A stretch of 64,000 nucleotides of DNA from positions 1 through 64,000 of the forward strand of contig DXWL01000002.1 of NCBI GenBank assembly GCA_019416865.1. The letters are read 5' to 3'. Source of the stretch: Fusobacterium sp. (GTDB lineage: Bacteria; Fusobacteriota; Fusobacteriia; Fusobacteriales; Fusobacteriaceae). The notes beneath the pieces are model-generated. The model did no database searches and was not told where the DNA came from. It saw only the letters and a list, made by a program, of their open reading frames with translations. Positions 26,222 through 34,995 of this stretch are shown piece after piece. Made by a program: the position numbers and the translations under genes. Numbering within the stretch: the stretch's first letter is position 1; each line of letters begins with the position of its first letter.

Positions 26222-26487
26222 AGAAAATAACAGTACAGATTAAAAATAAAGCTGGACTTCATGCCAGACCTTCATCTCTTTTTGTACAACTGGCATCTAC
26301 TTATGATTCAGATATAAAAGTGAGATATGAAGGGGAAGAGATAAACGGAAAAAGTATAATGGGGCTTATGCTTTTAGCTGCAGAGCAAGGAAGAGAGCTT
26401 GAGCTTGAAGCTGATGGACCTGATGAAGACGATATGCTTGAAGCTTTAAGAATACTGATAGAAGAAGATAAATTCGGAGAAGACTAA
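26218..26487 (+). CDS. ptsH: Phosphocarrier protein HPr
   Basis: An 89-residue HPr. His15 in AGLHARPSS accepts phosphate from enzyme I, and Ser46 in NGKSIMGLM is the position phosphorylated by HPr kinase in Firmicutes-type catabolite control. It overlaps ptsI by four bases and is followed six bases later by ispH. It should supply the lone EIIA at 9333 and other PTS permeases elsewhere. Confidence 0.96.
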   Translation: MKKITVQIKNKAGLHARPSSLFVQLASTYDSDIKVRYEGEEINGKSIMGLMLLAAEQGRELELEADGPDEDDMLEALRILIEEDKFGED

Positions 26488-26492
26488 ACTTT

Positions 26493-27377
26493 ATGGAAAT
26501 AAAAAGAGCTGAAAAAATGGGATTTTGCTTTGGTGTTGCTGGAGCAATAAATCTATGCAATAAAATTATTGATGAAAAAAATTTTGAAGGAAATCTTTTT
26601 ATACTGGGAATGCTTGTACATAATACAAAAGTTACCTCAGATATGGAAAAAAAAGGATTTAGAACTCTTTCTGAAGAGGATTTAAGAGAGAAAAAAATAA
26701 ATTTCAGCAAAAAAGATGTGGTAATAATAAGAGCGCACGGGACAACGAAGGAAATTTATGATATACTAGAAAAAGAGAGAGTAAAAATTTATGATGCCAC
26801 TTGTGTCTTTGTGGAAAGAATCAGAAAAGCACTTATAGAGGCAGAATCCAATGGAAAAAAAATAATCTTTATTGGAGATAAAAATCATCCTGAAGTAAAA
26901 GGTATAGTTTCATTCGGAAAAAATGTAGAGATTGTAAACTCTTTTGAAGAGTTTAAAGAACTTCATATTGATGAAAATGAACATTATTGCCTTCTTACTC
27001 AGACGACTCTTAATAAAGAACTATTTTTCCAAATAAAAGATTATATAAATGAAAAATATGAAAATATTGAAATTTTCAGTAAAATATGCGGAGCCACATA
27101 TGAGAGGCAGAAAGCAGTGGAAAAACTTGCTAAGGAAGTGGATATAGTACTTATCGTAGGTGATAATAAAAGTTCCAACAGTAAAAAACTATATGAAATT
27201 TCTAAGAGCGTAAATGAGAAAAGCTATCTTATACAGGATATGACAGAGTTAAACAGCTCTTGGTTTGACAATGTTGAAAAGATAGGAATAACAGCAGGGG
27301 CATCAACACCGGAAGAAATAATTTTAGAGATAGAAAATGAAATAAGGGGGACTTTTGATGACAAACATGGATTATAA
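26493..27377 (+). CDS. ispH: 4-hydroxy-3-methylbut-2-enyl diphosphate reductase IspH
   Basis: A 294-residue iron-sulfur reductase, the last step of the MEP isoprenoid pathway. Cys12 in MGFCFGV, Cys in DATCVFV near 104 and Cys in SKICGATYERQ near 197 are the cluster ligands. RAHGTTKE, GDKNHPEVKG and TAGASTPEE are family motifs. It overlaps the S1-domain gene by 20 bp. IspH-S1 pairs or fusions are known in clostridia, and this adjacency matches that arrangement. Confidence 0.95.
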   Translation: MEIKRAEKMGFCFGVAGAINLCNKIIDEKNFEGNLFILGMLVHNTKVTSDMEKKGFRTLSEEDLREKKINFSKKDVVIIRAHGTTKEIYDILEKERVKIYDATCVFVERIRKALIEAESNGKKIIFIGDKNHPEVKGIVSFGKNVEIVNSFEEFKELHIDENEHYCLLTQTTLNKELFFQIKDYINEKYENIEIFSKICGATYERQKAVEKLAKEVDIVLIVGDNKSSNSKKLYEISKSVNEKSYLIQDMTELNSSWFDNVEKIGITAGASTPEEIILEIENEIRGTFDDKHGL

Positions 27378-28956
27378 TGAATTTGAAGCACTGCTTAATG
27401 AATACCTTCCAGAAGAGGGAAGTACAGGTGCGAAAGTAACAGGAACAATAGCAAGTAAGGAAAGAAACTTTGTATACCTAGATGTTCCCGGACAAATCAC
27501 TTCTGTAAGAGTAAGAGCAGAAGAAGTAACTGACTATAACATTGGTGATGAAATAGAGGTTATGCTTGTAGGAGAAACACCTGAAGGAGAATTTCTTATC
27601 GGTTCAAGAAGAAAAGTAGAAATGGAACAAGGATGGGAAAAAATAAAAGAAGCTTTTGAAAAGAAAGAAGAAGTTTCTGGAAAAGTTGTAAAAGAAGTAA
27701 AAGGAGGATATATTGTTGAGATATTTGCTCACCAAGTTTTCCTTCCAAAATCACTTTCTGAAACTAAAAAAGATGAGGATATAACAGGAAAAGAGATTAA
27801 AGTTCTTGTAAAAGATATCAAAGAAGATAAAAAAGGTAAAAAAGTTACTGTTTCAAGAAAAGATATCGTTATGATGAAAGTTGATGAAGAGTTTGCAGGA
27901 CTTCACGAAGGAGATGTTTTAGAAGGAACAATTATTGAACTTCTTCCATTTGGAATAGTTGTTGAAATAGGAAACTTAAGAGGATTTATCCATATTTCTG
28001 AAATCTCTTGGAAAAAAGCTGAGAAAATTGAAGGATTCAATATTGGAGATAAACTTCAAGTTAAAGTTATAGGACTTGAAGCTGAAAAGAAAAATGTAAA
28101 ACTTTCATTAAAAGCTCTTGTAAGAAATCCTTGGGATATAGCTGCTGAAACACTTGCAGTAGACTCTGTAGTAGAAGGAAAAGTAACAAAAATTCTTCAA
28201 TATGGAGTTTTAGTTGAAGTAATGGACGGAGTAGAAGGACTTATCCATATTTCTGATTTCACATGGAACAGAAAGAAAATAAACGTAAATGAATTTGCTA
28301 AAGTTGGAGATGTTGTAAAAGTTAAAGTTCTTGAATTCAAACCTGAAAACAGAAAATTAAAACTTGGAATGAAACAACTTTCAGTTGATCCATGGGAAAA
28401 AGCAGAAGAGGCTTACAAAGTAGGAACAAAACTTACAGGTAAAGTAGCAGAAATAAAACCTTATGGAGTTTTCGTTGAAATCGAAGAGGGAATAGATGTA
28501 TTTATTCACCAATCTGATTTTGCATGGGTTGGAAGCAAAAAATTTGAAAAAGGTCAAGAAATTGAATTTGAAGTAATTGAATTAGATCTTGATGAGAAAA
28601 AAATAAAAGGTAGCGTAAAAGCTCTTGAAAAAAGTCCATGGGAAAAAGCAATGGAAGACTATAAAGTTGGAGATGTAGTTGAAAAACAAATTAAGAGTAT
28701 CTTAGATTTTGGAATGTCTGTTAAACTTGAAGATGGTATTGATGGATTTATCCCTACTCAATTAGCTTCTAAAGATTTCATCAAAAACTTAAAAGATAAA
28801 TTTGCTGTTGGAGATTCAGTAAGAGGAAAAATTGTTGAAATAGACGAAGACAAGCAAAGAATAAAAATTTCTGTAAAAGGACTTGAAATAGACGAAGAAA
28901 AAAGAGAAACTAAAGAGTTAATTGAAAAATATGGAGTTTCTGCAACAGAAGAATAA
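27358..28956 (+). CDS. rpsA: S1-domain RNA-binding protein, ribosomal protein S1-like
   Basis: A 532-residue protein of about six S1 repeats, binding mRNA on the ribosome. Repeats with G(F/Y)VVEI...GFIHISE-type segments appear near residues 200, 285, 370 and 450, each followed by a spacer such as NPWDIAAE, DPWEKAEE and SPWEKAME. The start is the ATG at 27358 (AAGGGGG upstream), although a TTG directly before it is in frame. It overlaps the end of ispH and is closed by a terminator. Whether it is the essential S1 or a paralogue cannot be told here. Confidence 0.88.
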   Translation: MTNMDYNEFEALLNEYLPEEGSTGAKVTGTIASKERNFVYLDVPGQITSVRVRAEEVTDYNIGDEIEVMLVGETPEGEFLIGSRRKVEMEQGWEKIKEAFEKKEEVSGKVVKEVKGGYIVEIFAHQVFLPKSLSETKKDEDITGKEIKVLVKDIKEDKKGKKVTVSRKDIVMMKVDEEFAGLHEGDVLEGTIIELLPFGIVVEIGNLRGFIHISEISWKKAEKIEGFNIGDKLQVKVIGLEAEKKNVKLSLKALVRNPWDIAAETLAVDSVVEGKVTKILQYGVLVEVMDGVEGLIHISDFTWNRKKINVNEFAKVGDVVKVKVLEFKPENRKLKLGMKQLSVDPWEKAEEAYKVGTKLTGKVAEIKPYGVFVEIEEGIDVFIHQSDFAWVGSKKFEKGQEIEFEVIELDLDEKKIKGSVKALEKSPWEKAMEDYKVGDVVEKQIKSILDFGMSVKLEDGIDGFIPTQLASKDFIKNLKDKFAVGDSVRGKIVEIDEDKQRIKISVKGLEIDEEKRETKELIEKYGVSATEE

Positions 28957-28972
28957 AAGTTGAATAGTTTAT

Positions 28973-29007
28973 AATAATCCCAGTGTTTATCATTGGGATT
29001 ATTTTTA
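28973..29007 (+). terminator. Terminator after the S1 gene
   Basis: ATAATCCCAGTG and CATTGGGATTAT form a 12-bp stem with one wobble pair, followed by TTTTT. From here to 29126 the DNA is very AT-rich with no gene visible. Confidence 0.9.
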
Positions 29008-29126
29008 TATTAATTCTTGATAAAATAATAAAATAAAATTTATCATAAACCATTTTTTTATAAAGTATAAGTTTATATGAGTAAAGTATAATTTTATAAA
29101 AAAATGAATTTTTGCGTATTTTAAAG

Positions 29127-29155
29127 TTGAAATATTTTTTCAAATATGATATTCT
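29127..29155 (+). promoter_or_regulatory. Promoter for the pur operon
   Basis: TTGAAA (29127-29132), 17 bp, TATTCT (29150-29155), 25 bp upstream of the purine riboswitch. Confidence 0.6.
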
Positions 29156-29177
29156 AAAGTATAAAGACAAATAAATA

Positions 29178-29252
29178 ATCGCTTATATAATAGTCGTGAT
29201 ACGGACGACAAGTTTCTACCTGCCAACCTTAAATTAGCAGACTATAAGCATC
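29178..29252 (+). promoter_or_regulatory. Purine riboswitch, guanine type, upstream of purE
   Basis: Stem P1 is GCTTATA (29181-29187) with TATAAGC (29243-29249). P2 is GTCGT/ACGAC, the joining strand holds the conserved TTTCTACC, and P3 is CTGC/GCAG. The specificity position in GACTATAA is C, as in guanine/hypoxanthine aptamers; adenine aptamers have U. It should report guanine supply to the purine synthesis operon. Confidence 0.92.
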
Positions 29253-29371
29253 AAAGATATAATGAGAATAAGTGTTTTTTTTTAATGTTTCGTTGTAGCT
29301 GTGTTGCTTCAGAAAAATTGGGTTAATTTTTCGTTCTTTATAATTTATATGTATGAGGAGACAGAGGGACA

Positions 29372-29515
29372 ATGTATTTTATTTTTAAAAGGAATAAAAA
29401 GACATTTAGCAGCAAGTTTAACGAGAAAAAATTAATTGGGTTAATTAATAATATAAAGAAAAATAATGAAAAAAATATAGGAATAAGTGTGAACACGCTA
29501 CAGGTGTGTGGATAG
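29372..29515 (+). CDS. Possible 47-residue leader ORF before purE
   Basis: A 48-codon frame (MYFIFKRNKKTFSSKF and a lysine- and asparagine-rich rest) with GAGGAG and AGAGGG sequences upstream. Its last codons (VNTLQVCG, then TAG at 29513) run into the terminator hairpin at 29492-29549. A ribosome finishing this frame would melt the hairpin, so it may be a regulatory leader. No homology is recognised and chance is possible. Confidence 0.3.
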   Translation: MYFIFKRNKKTFSSKFNEKKLIGLINNIKKNNEKNIGISVNTLQVCG

Positions 29516-29549
29516 ATATAGTCTGTCCACCTTTGTGGCGTGTTTTTTA
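29492..29549 (+). terminator. Terminator in the purE leader
   Basis: AACACGC (29492-29498) and GCGTGTT (29538-29544) close a long hairpin extended by TACA/TGTG and an inner GGTG/CACC stem, followed by TTTTTT. It stands 45 bp before purE, about 240 bp after the guanine aptamer. Confidence 0.88.
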
Positions 29550-29593
29550 TTACTCAGGAATTAAAAAAATTAATGTATAAATCGGAGGAAAAA

Positions 29594-30079
29594 ATGGCAA
29601 GAGTGGGAGTTATTATGGGAAGCAGGTCAGATCTTCCTACAATGGAAAAAGCTGTTGAAATGTTAAAACAGTTTGGAGTTGACTATGAAGTGAAAATAGT
29701 TTCAGCTCACAGAACACCAGAACTTATGTTTGAATATGCAAAATCAGCAAAAGAAAGAGGAATAAAGGTAATAATAGCAGGAGCAGGGGGAGCAGCACAC
29801 CTTCCTGGAATGGTATCAAGTTTAACTCCTCTTCCAGTAATAGGAGTTCCTGTAAAATCAAGAGCTTTAAATGGTCTTGATTCTCTTCTTTCAATAGTAC
29901 AAATGCCTGGAGGAATTCCAGTAGGAACAACAGCAATAGGAGAATCTGGAGCTAAAAATGCAGGAATACTTGCTAGTGAAATAATAGCTCTTATGGATGA
30001 AGAGGTAGCAGCAAAGGTTCAAAAATTTAGAGAAGAACAAAGAGATGCAGTACTTGAAACAAGTGAGGTTGAGATTTAA
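29594..30079 (+). CDS. purE: N5-carboxyaminoimidazole ribonucleotide mutase PurE
   Basis: A 161-residue class I PurE that converts N5-CAIR to CAIR in de novo purine synthesis. [12 protein letters not shown] near residue 8, SAHRTPE near 40 and [14 protein letters not shown] near 68 are the active-site segments. The start at 29594 has GGAGG; an upstream extension in frame lies in the terminator. It is the first gene of the purEKLFMNHD-guaB run, and its TAATG junction with purK shows tight coupling. Confidence 0.96.
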   Translation: MARVGVIMGSRSDLPTMEKAVEMLKQFGVDYEVKIVSAHRTPELMFEYAKSAKERGIKVIIAGAGGAAHLPGMVSSLTPLPVIGVPVKSRALNGLDSLLSIVQMPGGIPVGTTAIGESGAKNAGILASEIIALMDEEVAAKVQKFREEQRDAVLETSEVEI

Positions 30080-31188
30080 TGGTTATAGAAAAAGGAAACT
30101 GGATAGCAGTTCTTGGAGGAGGACAGCTTGGAAAGATGCTTTGTGAAAGTGCTGAAAAGCAAGGGTATAAGACAATGGTTCTTGAGCCTTCTAAAAATGC
30201 TTGTGCAGGACTTGTAACAGATCTTCATCTTGCAAAACCATATGATGATAGAGAAAGTCTTTTATATATAGCTAAAAATTCCAGTGTTGTAACATATGAG
30301 TTTGAAAATGTTCCTTCAGAAGCAATAGATATATTAGAGGAAAATGGAGGATATATCCCTCAAGGAAGAAGACCTCTTTATATCAGTCAACACAGATTTA
30401 GAGAAAAAAGCAGTATCAATGAACTTGGAATAAAAACAGCAGAATTCAGAAAAGTTACAGATAGAGAAACTTTTGAAGAAGCTCTTAAAGACATAGGATA
30501 TCCATCAATTTTAAAAACTTCTATGGGTGGCTATGATGGAAAAGGACAATGGGTATTAAGAAACAGAGAAGATTTTGAAAAAGCAGCAAATGAATTAGAA
30601 GTAAGAGAATATATTTTAGAAAAAATGGTAGATTTTGAATGTGAGCTTTCATGTATAGCTGTTAAAAGTACAGATGGTTCTGTAGGGGTGTTTCCAGTTG
30701 TAGAAAATATTCACAAAAATGGAATACTTCATATAACAATAGCTCCAGCAAGAGTAAACCAAGAAGTACAAGAAAAAGTAAAAGAGATAACTAAAAAAAT
30801 TATAAAAGGGCTTGATTTTGTAGGACCTTTGGCAATTGAGTATTTTTATGGAAAAGATGGGGAAATATATGTAAATGAAATGGCGCCAAGACCGCATAAT
30901 TCAGCTCACTATACAATGGATGGCTGTGATAAATCACAATTTGATTTACAAATAGAAGGGCTTTGCGGAAAACATCTTGAAGATCCAGTACTTGTAAAGA
31001 AAAGTGTAATGCTTAATATTTTAGGACAGGATGTAGAAAGAATAGAAAAAGCGGAACTTAGAGATAATGAAAAACTTTATATGTATGGAAAAGGGGAAGC
31101 CAAGGTGGACAGAAAAATGGGACACCTTAATATAACAGGTGAAGATCTTGAGGCTCTTATAAAAAGAGCAAAAGAACTTGCAGAATAG
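30079..31188 (+). CDS. purK: N5-CAIR synthetase PurK
   Basis: A 369-residue ATP-grasp enzyme that carboxylates AIR with bicarbonate and ATP. LGGGQLGKMLCESAE opens the protein, GGYDGKGQW near residue 154 is part of the ATP-grasp fold, and NEMAPRPHNSAHYT near 268 is the family signature. It overlaps purE by one base. Together PurE and PurK make the bacterial two-step route to CAIR. Confidence 0.96.
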   Translation: MVIEKGNWIAVLGGGQLGKMLCESAEKQGYKTMVLEPSKNACAGLVTDLHLAKPYDDRESLLYIAKNSSVVTYEFENVPSEAIDILEENGGYIPQGRRPLYISQHRFREKSSINELGIKTAEFRKVTDRETFEEALKDIGYPSILKTSMGGYDGKGQWVLRNREDFEKAANELEVREYILEKMVDFECELSCIAVKSTDGSVGVFPVVENIHKNGILHITIAPARVNQEVQEKVKEITKKIIKGLDFVGPLAIEYFYGKDGEIYVNEMAPRPHNSAHYTMDGCDKSQFDLQIEGLCGKHLEDPVLVKKSVMLNILGQDVERIEKAELRDNEKLYMYGKGEAKVDRKMGHLNITGEDLEALIKRAKELAE

Positions 31189-31250
31189 TTTGTTTGGGAA
31201 AGTAATAACACAGTAGGTAAAGAAATTAATATTTATAATATGGAGGAAAG

Positions 31251-34200
31251 ATGAATAAAAGAATTTTTGTTTCTAAAAAACAGGGATTTCAAGTTGAGGG
31301 AAACTCACTTTTAAACGAAATCAGAGAAAATTTATACGAAACTGGTCTTGAAAGAGTTGAGCTTTACAATGTTTACGACATTTTTAATTGTGATGAAGAG
31401 GATGTAGAACTTTTAAAAACTAAAGTTTTATCAGAGATAGTTACAGATAATGTTTATGATGAAATTGATCTTGCGGGAAAAACTTATGTTGCAATAGAAA
31501 ATCTTCCAGGACAATATGATCAGAGAGCTGACTCTGCAGAACAATGTCTTGTACTTTTAAATAGTAAAGATGGGGTTACAATCAAAAGTGGAAGAGTAAT
31601 AGTTTTTTACGGAGAAGTAAAAGATCTTGATAAAATTAAAAAGTATTTAATAAATCCTGTTGAAACAAGAGAAAAAGATTTAAATATACTTGAAAATAAT
31701 GAAGATGTTACAGTTGAGCCTGTACCTGTTCTTGAAGGATTTAGAAAACTTACAAGAGAAGAACTTGAAAAATTTGTAAGTGATAATGGACTTGCAATGA
31801 CAGCTGATGACCTTGAGCATATTCAAAAATATTTCAAAGAGGAAGACAGAGATCCTACTGAAACAGAAATAAAAGTTCTTGATACTTATTGGTCTGACCA
31901 CTGCAGACATACAACATTTGAAACATATTTAAAAAGTGTAACAATAGAAAAAGGACAGATGACAGAAGCTATCCAAAAAGCATATGAAAAATATCTTGAG
32001 CTTAGAACAACTGTTCATAATAATAAAAAACCAATGACTCTTATGGATATGGGAACTCTTGGCGGAAAATATATGAGAAAAATCGGAAAACTTGATGATA
32101 TGGAAGTTTCTGAAGAAATAAATGCTTGTAGTATAGAAGTGGATATTGATGTTGACGGAGAAACAGAAAGATGGCTTCTTATGTTTAAAAATGAAACTCA
32201 TAACCACCCTACAGAAATTGAACCATTTGGAGGAGCAAGTACTTGTATAGGAGGAGCTATAAGAGATCCTCTTTCAGGAAGAGCTTATGTATATCAAGCT
32301 ATGAGAATTACAGGAGCGGGAGATATCTGTGAAAAACTTGAAGATACTCTTCCAAATAAGCTTCCTCAAGTAAGAATTTCAAAAGGTGCAGCACAAGGAT
32401 ATTCATCTTACGGAAACCAAATTGGACTTGCAACAACATTTGTAAAAGAATTATATCATAATGGATATAAAGCTAAGAGAATGGAAGTTGGAGCTGTAGT
32501 TGGGGCTGTTAAAAAAGAATATGTTTTAAGAGAAGAACCAAAACCAGGAGATTTAGTAATCGTTCTTGGAGGAAAAACAGGAAGAGATGGTGTTGGAGGA
32601 GCGACAGGTTCATCTAAAGAACACAATGATTCATCTCTTACTAAATGTTCTTCAGAAGTTCAAAAAGGAAATGCTCCAATAGAAAGAAAAATTCAAAGAG
32701 CATTCAGAAATCCAGAAGTTACAAAACTTATTAAAAAATCAAATGACTTTGGAGCTGGAGGAGTTTCAGTTGCAATAGGGGAACTTGCAAGAGGAATAGA
32801 AGTAAATCTAGATATGGTATCAGTAAAATATCTTGGACTTAGCGGAACAGAACTTGCAATCAGTGAATCTCAAGAAAGAATGGCTGTTGTTATAGCACCT
32901 GAAAGCAGAGAAAAATTTGAAGCATTAATGAAAGAAGAAAACCTTGAAACAAGACTTGTAGCAAAAGTAACAGAAAAAGAAAATCTTGTAATAAAATTCA
33001 GAGGGGAAACAATTGTTGATATAGCAAGAAGTTTCTTAGATACAAACGGAGTAAGACAAGAACAAGACGTAAAAGTTGAAGCACCTGTTAAACAAGAGAT
33101 ATTTAAATCTGAGAAAACAGGATCACTTAAAGAAAAACTTACAGCAACACTTAAAGATATGAATGTGGCTTCTCAAAGAGGAATGGTAGAGATGTTTGAC
33201 TCAACAGTAGGTCGTTCAACAGTTCTTATGCCATATGGAGGAAAATATCAATTAACAGAAAGCGAAGCAAGTATTCAAAAATTCCCTACACGTGGATTCA
33301 CAAATACAGCTTCTGTTCTTACATATGGATTCAATCCATATATTTCTGAAAAATCTCCATATCTTGGAGCAATCTATGCTGTAATAGAATCTCTTGCAAG
33401 AGTAACAGCTGTAGGAGCAGATTATACAAAAGCGAGACTTACATTCCAAGAATATTTTGAAAGACTTGGAAAAGAACCTTCAAGATGGGGTAAACCATTT
33501 ATGGCACTTCTTGGAGCATTAGAAGCTCAAGTTGAATTTGAAACTCCTGCTATTGGAGGAAAAGATAGTATGAGCGGAACATTTAAAAATATTGATGTAC
33601 CTCCTACACTTATATCTTTTGCAGTAACAACAGAAAAAACTCAAAATATAATATCTTCTGAATTTAAATCAGCAGGAAACTATATATATTTAGTAAAACC
33701 ATATTATAATGAAGATTTCACACCTGTTTACAGCACAGTGAAAGCAGTATTTAATAATGTAAGAAAAGAGATGCAAAAAGGTAATATTGTATCAGCTTCA
33801 GTTGTAAAAATGGGAGGAACGGCAGAAGCACTGTTCAAAATGTCGTTTGGTAATAAATTAGGGATAAATGTACAAAATACAGAGGTAAATCTGTTTGATA
33901 TGTTCCCAGGAGCACTTGTTGTTGAATCAAAACAAAGACTTATCTTTGGAGATTTCCTTGGAATAGTTGATGATACAGGAGAAATTACAATAAATGATGC
34001 AGTATTTGATATAGATGAAGCAATTGCAATTTGGGAAGAAAGATATGCTAAAATATACCCTTATAACACAGGAGCTGAAGATAAAAAAGTATTTGCACCT
34101 GTTGAGAAAAAAGCTGAACTTAAACAAAAAGCTTCTGTATTATATGATACACCAAAAGTTTTAGTTCTTGCTTTCCCTGGAACAAACTCAGAATACGATA

Positions 34201-34946
34201 CAGCAAAAGCTTTTGAAAGAGCTGGAGGACAATCAGAAATATTTGTAATAAATAATTTGACAGTTAAAGATATGGAAGCTTCAATAGATGAGCTTAGCAG
34301 AAAAATAAGAGAAGCACAAATTGTTGCTCTTCCTGGAGGATTCAGTGCAGGAGATGAACCTGATGGTTCTGGTAAATTTATAACAAATATTCTTCTTAAT
34401 CCAAAAATCAAATCAGCTATAAAAGATTTCTTGGCTAATGAAGGACTTATGTTAGGTATCTGTAATGGATTCCAAGCTCTTGTAAAATCAGGACTTCTTC
34501 CTTATGGAGATATGGATAAATTATCAGAAAATTCACCTACACTTTTCAGAAATGACATTAACCGTCATATATCAAGAATAGCAACTACAAGAGTGGCTTC
34601 AAACTCTTCTCCTTGGCTTTCATCATTTAATATAGGAGATACACATTCAGTGGCAGTATCTCACGGAGAAGGAAAATTTGTTGTAAGTGAAGAACTTGCA
34701 AAAGAATTATTTGAAAATGGACAAGTTGCTACACAATATTGTAATCTAAAAGGTGAACCTACAATGGATGGTAAATATAACCTTAACGGTTCATACTATG
34801 CAATAGAAGGTATTACATCAAAAGATGGACATATTCTTGGAAAAATGGGACACTCAGAGCGTTATGAAGAGGGAACATTCCAAAATATTTATGGAGAAAA
34901 AATGCAGGATATATTCAAAAATGGAGTAAACTTCTTTAAAAAGTAG
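31251..34946 (+). CDS. purL: Phosphoribosylformylglycinamidine synthase, single-chain PurL
   Basis: A 1231-residue fused enzyme with synthetase and glutaminase parts, unlike the three-protein PurSQL of Bacillus. SDHCRHTTFET near residue 212 and HNHPTEIEPFGGASTC near 315 mark the synthetase; DTVGRSTVLMP-like and GGKDSMSG segments mark the second half. The glutaminase domain starts near 965 (VLVLAFPGTNSEYDT) with Cys in LGICNGFQAL near 1068 and a C-terminal GHSER. Ligand residues appear intact. An ATGGAGGAAAG site precedes the start. Confidence 0.96.
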   Translation: MNKRIFVSKKQGFQVEGNSLLNEIRENLYETGLERVELYNVYDIFNCDEEDVELLKTKVLSEIVTDNVYDEIDLAGKTYVAIENLPGQYDQRADSAEQCLVLLNSKDGVTIKSGRVIVFYGEVKDLDKIKKYLINPVETREKDLNILENNEDVTVEPVPVLEGFRKLTREELEKFVSDNGLAMTADDLEHIQKYFKEEDRDPTETEIKVLDTYWSDHCRHTTFETYLKSVTIEKGQMTEAIQKAYEKYLELRTTVHNNKKPMTLMDMGTLGGKYMRKIGKLDDMEVSEEINACSIEVDIDVDGETERWLLMFKNETHNHPTEIEPFGGASTCIGGAIRDPLSGRAYVYQAMRITGAGDICEKLEDTLPNKLPQVRISKGAAQGYSSYGNQIGLATTFVKELYHNGYKAKRMEVGAVVGAVKKEYVLREEPKPGDLVIVLGGKTGRDGVGGATGSSKEHNDSSLTKCSSEVQKGNAPIERKIQRAFRNPEVTKLIKKSNDFGAGGVSVAIGELARGIEVNLDMVSVKYLGLSGTELAISESQERMAVVIAPESREKFEALMKEENLETRLVAKVTEKENLVIKFRGETIVDIARSFLDTNGVRQEQDVKVEAPVKQEIFKSEKTGSLKEKLTATLKDMNVASQRGMVEMFDSTVGRSTVLMPYGGKYQLTESEASIQKFPTRGFTNTASVLTYGFNPYISEKSPYLGAIYAVIESLARVTAVGADYTKARLTFQEYFERLGKEPSRWGKPFMALLGALEAQVEFETPAIGGKDSMSGTFKNIDVPPTLISFAVTTEKTQNIISSEFKSAGNYIYLVKPYYNEDFTPVYSTVKAVFNNVRKEMQKGNIVSASVVKMGGTAEALFKMSFGNKLGINVQNTEVNLFDMFPGALVVESKQRLIFGDFLGIVDDTGEITINDAVFDIDEAIAIWEERYAKIYPYNTGAEDKKVFAPVEKKAELKQKASVLYDTPKVLVLAFPGTNSEYDTAKAFERAGGQSEIFVINNLTVKDMEASIDELSRKIREAQIVALPGGFSAGDEPDGSGKFITNILLNPKIKSAIKDFLANEGLMLGICNGFQALVKSGLLPYGDMDKLSENSPTLFRNDINRHISRIATTRVASNSSPWLSSFNIGDTHSVAVSHGEGKFVVSEELAKELFENGQVATQYCNLKGEPTMDGKYNLNGSYYAIEGITSKDGHILGKMGHSERYEEGTFQNIYGEKMQDIFKNGVNFFKK

Positions 34947-34995
34947 GATACAATTTTAATACAAGTCAGATAAATAAGGATGAGGATAATAAAAA

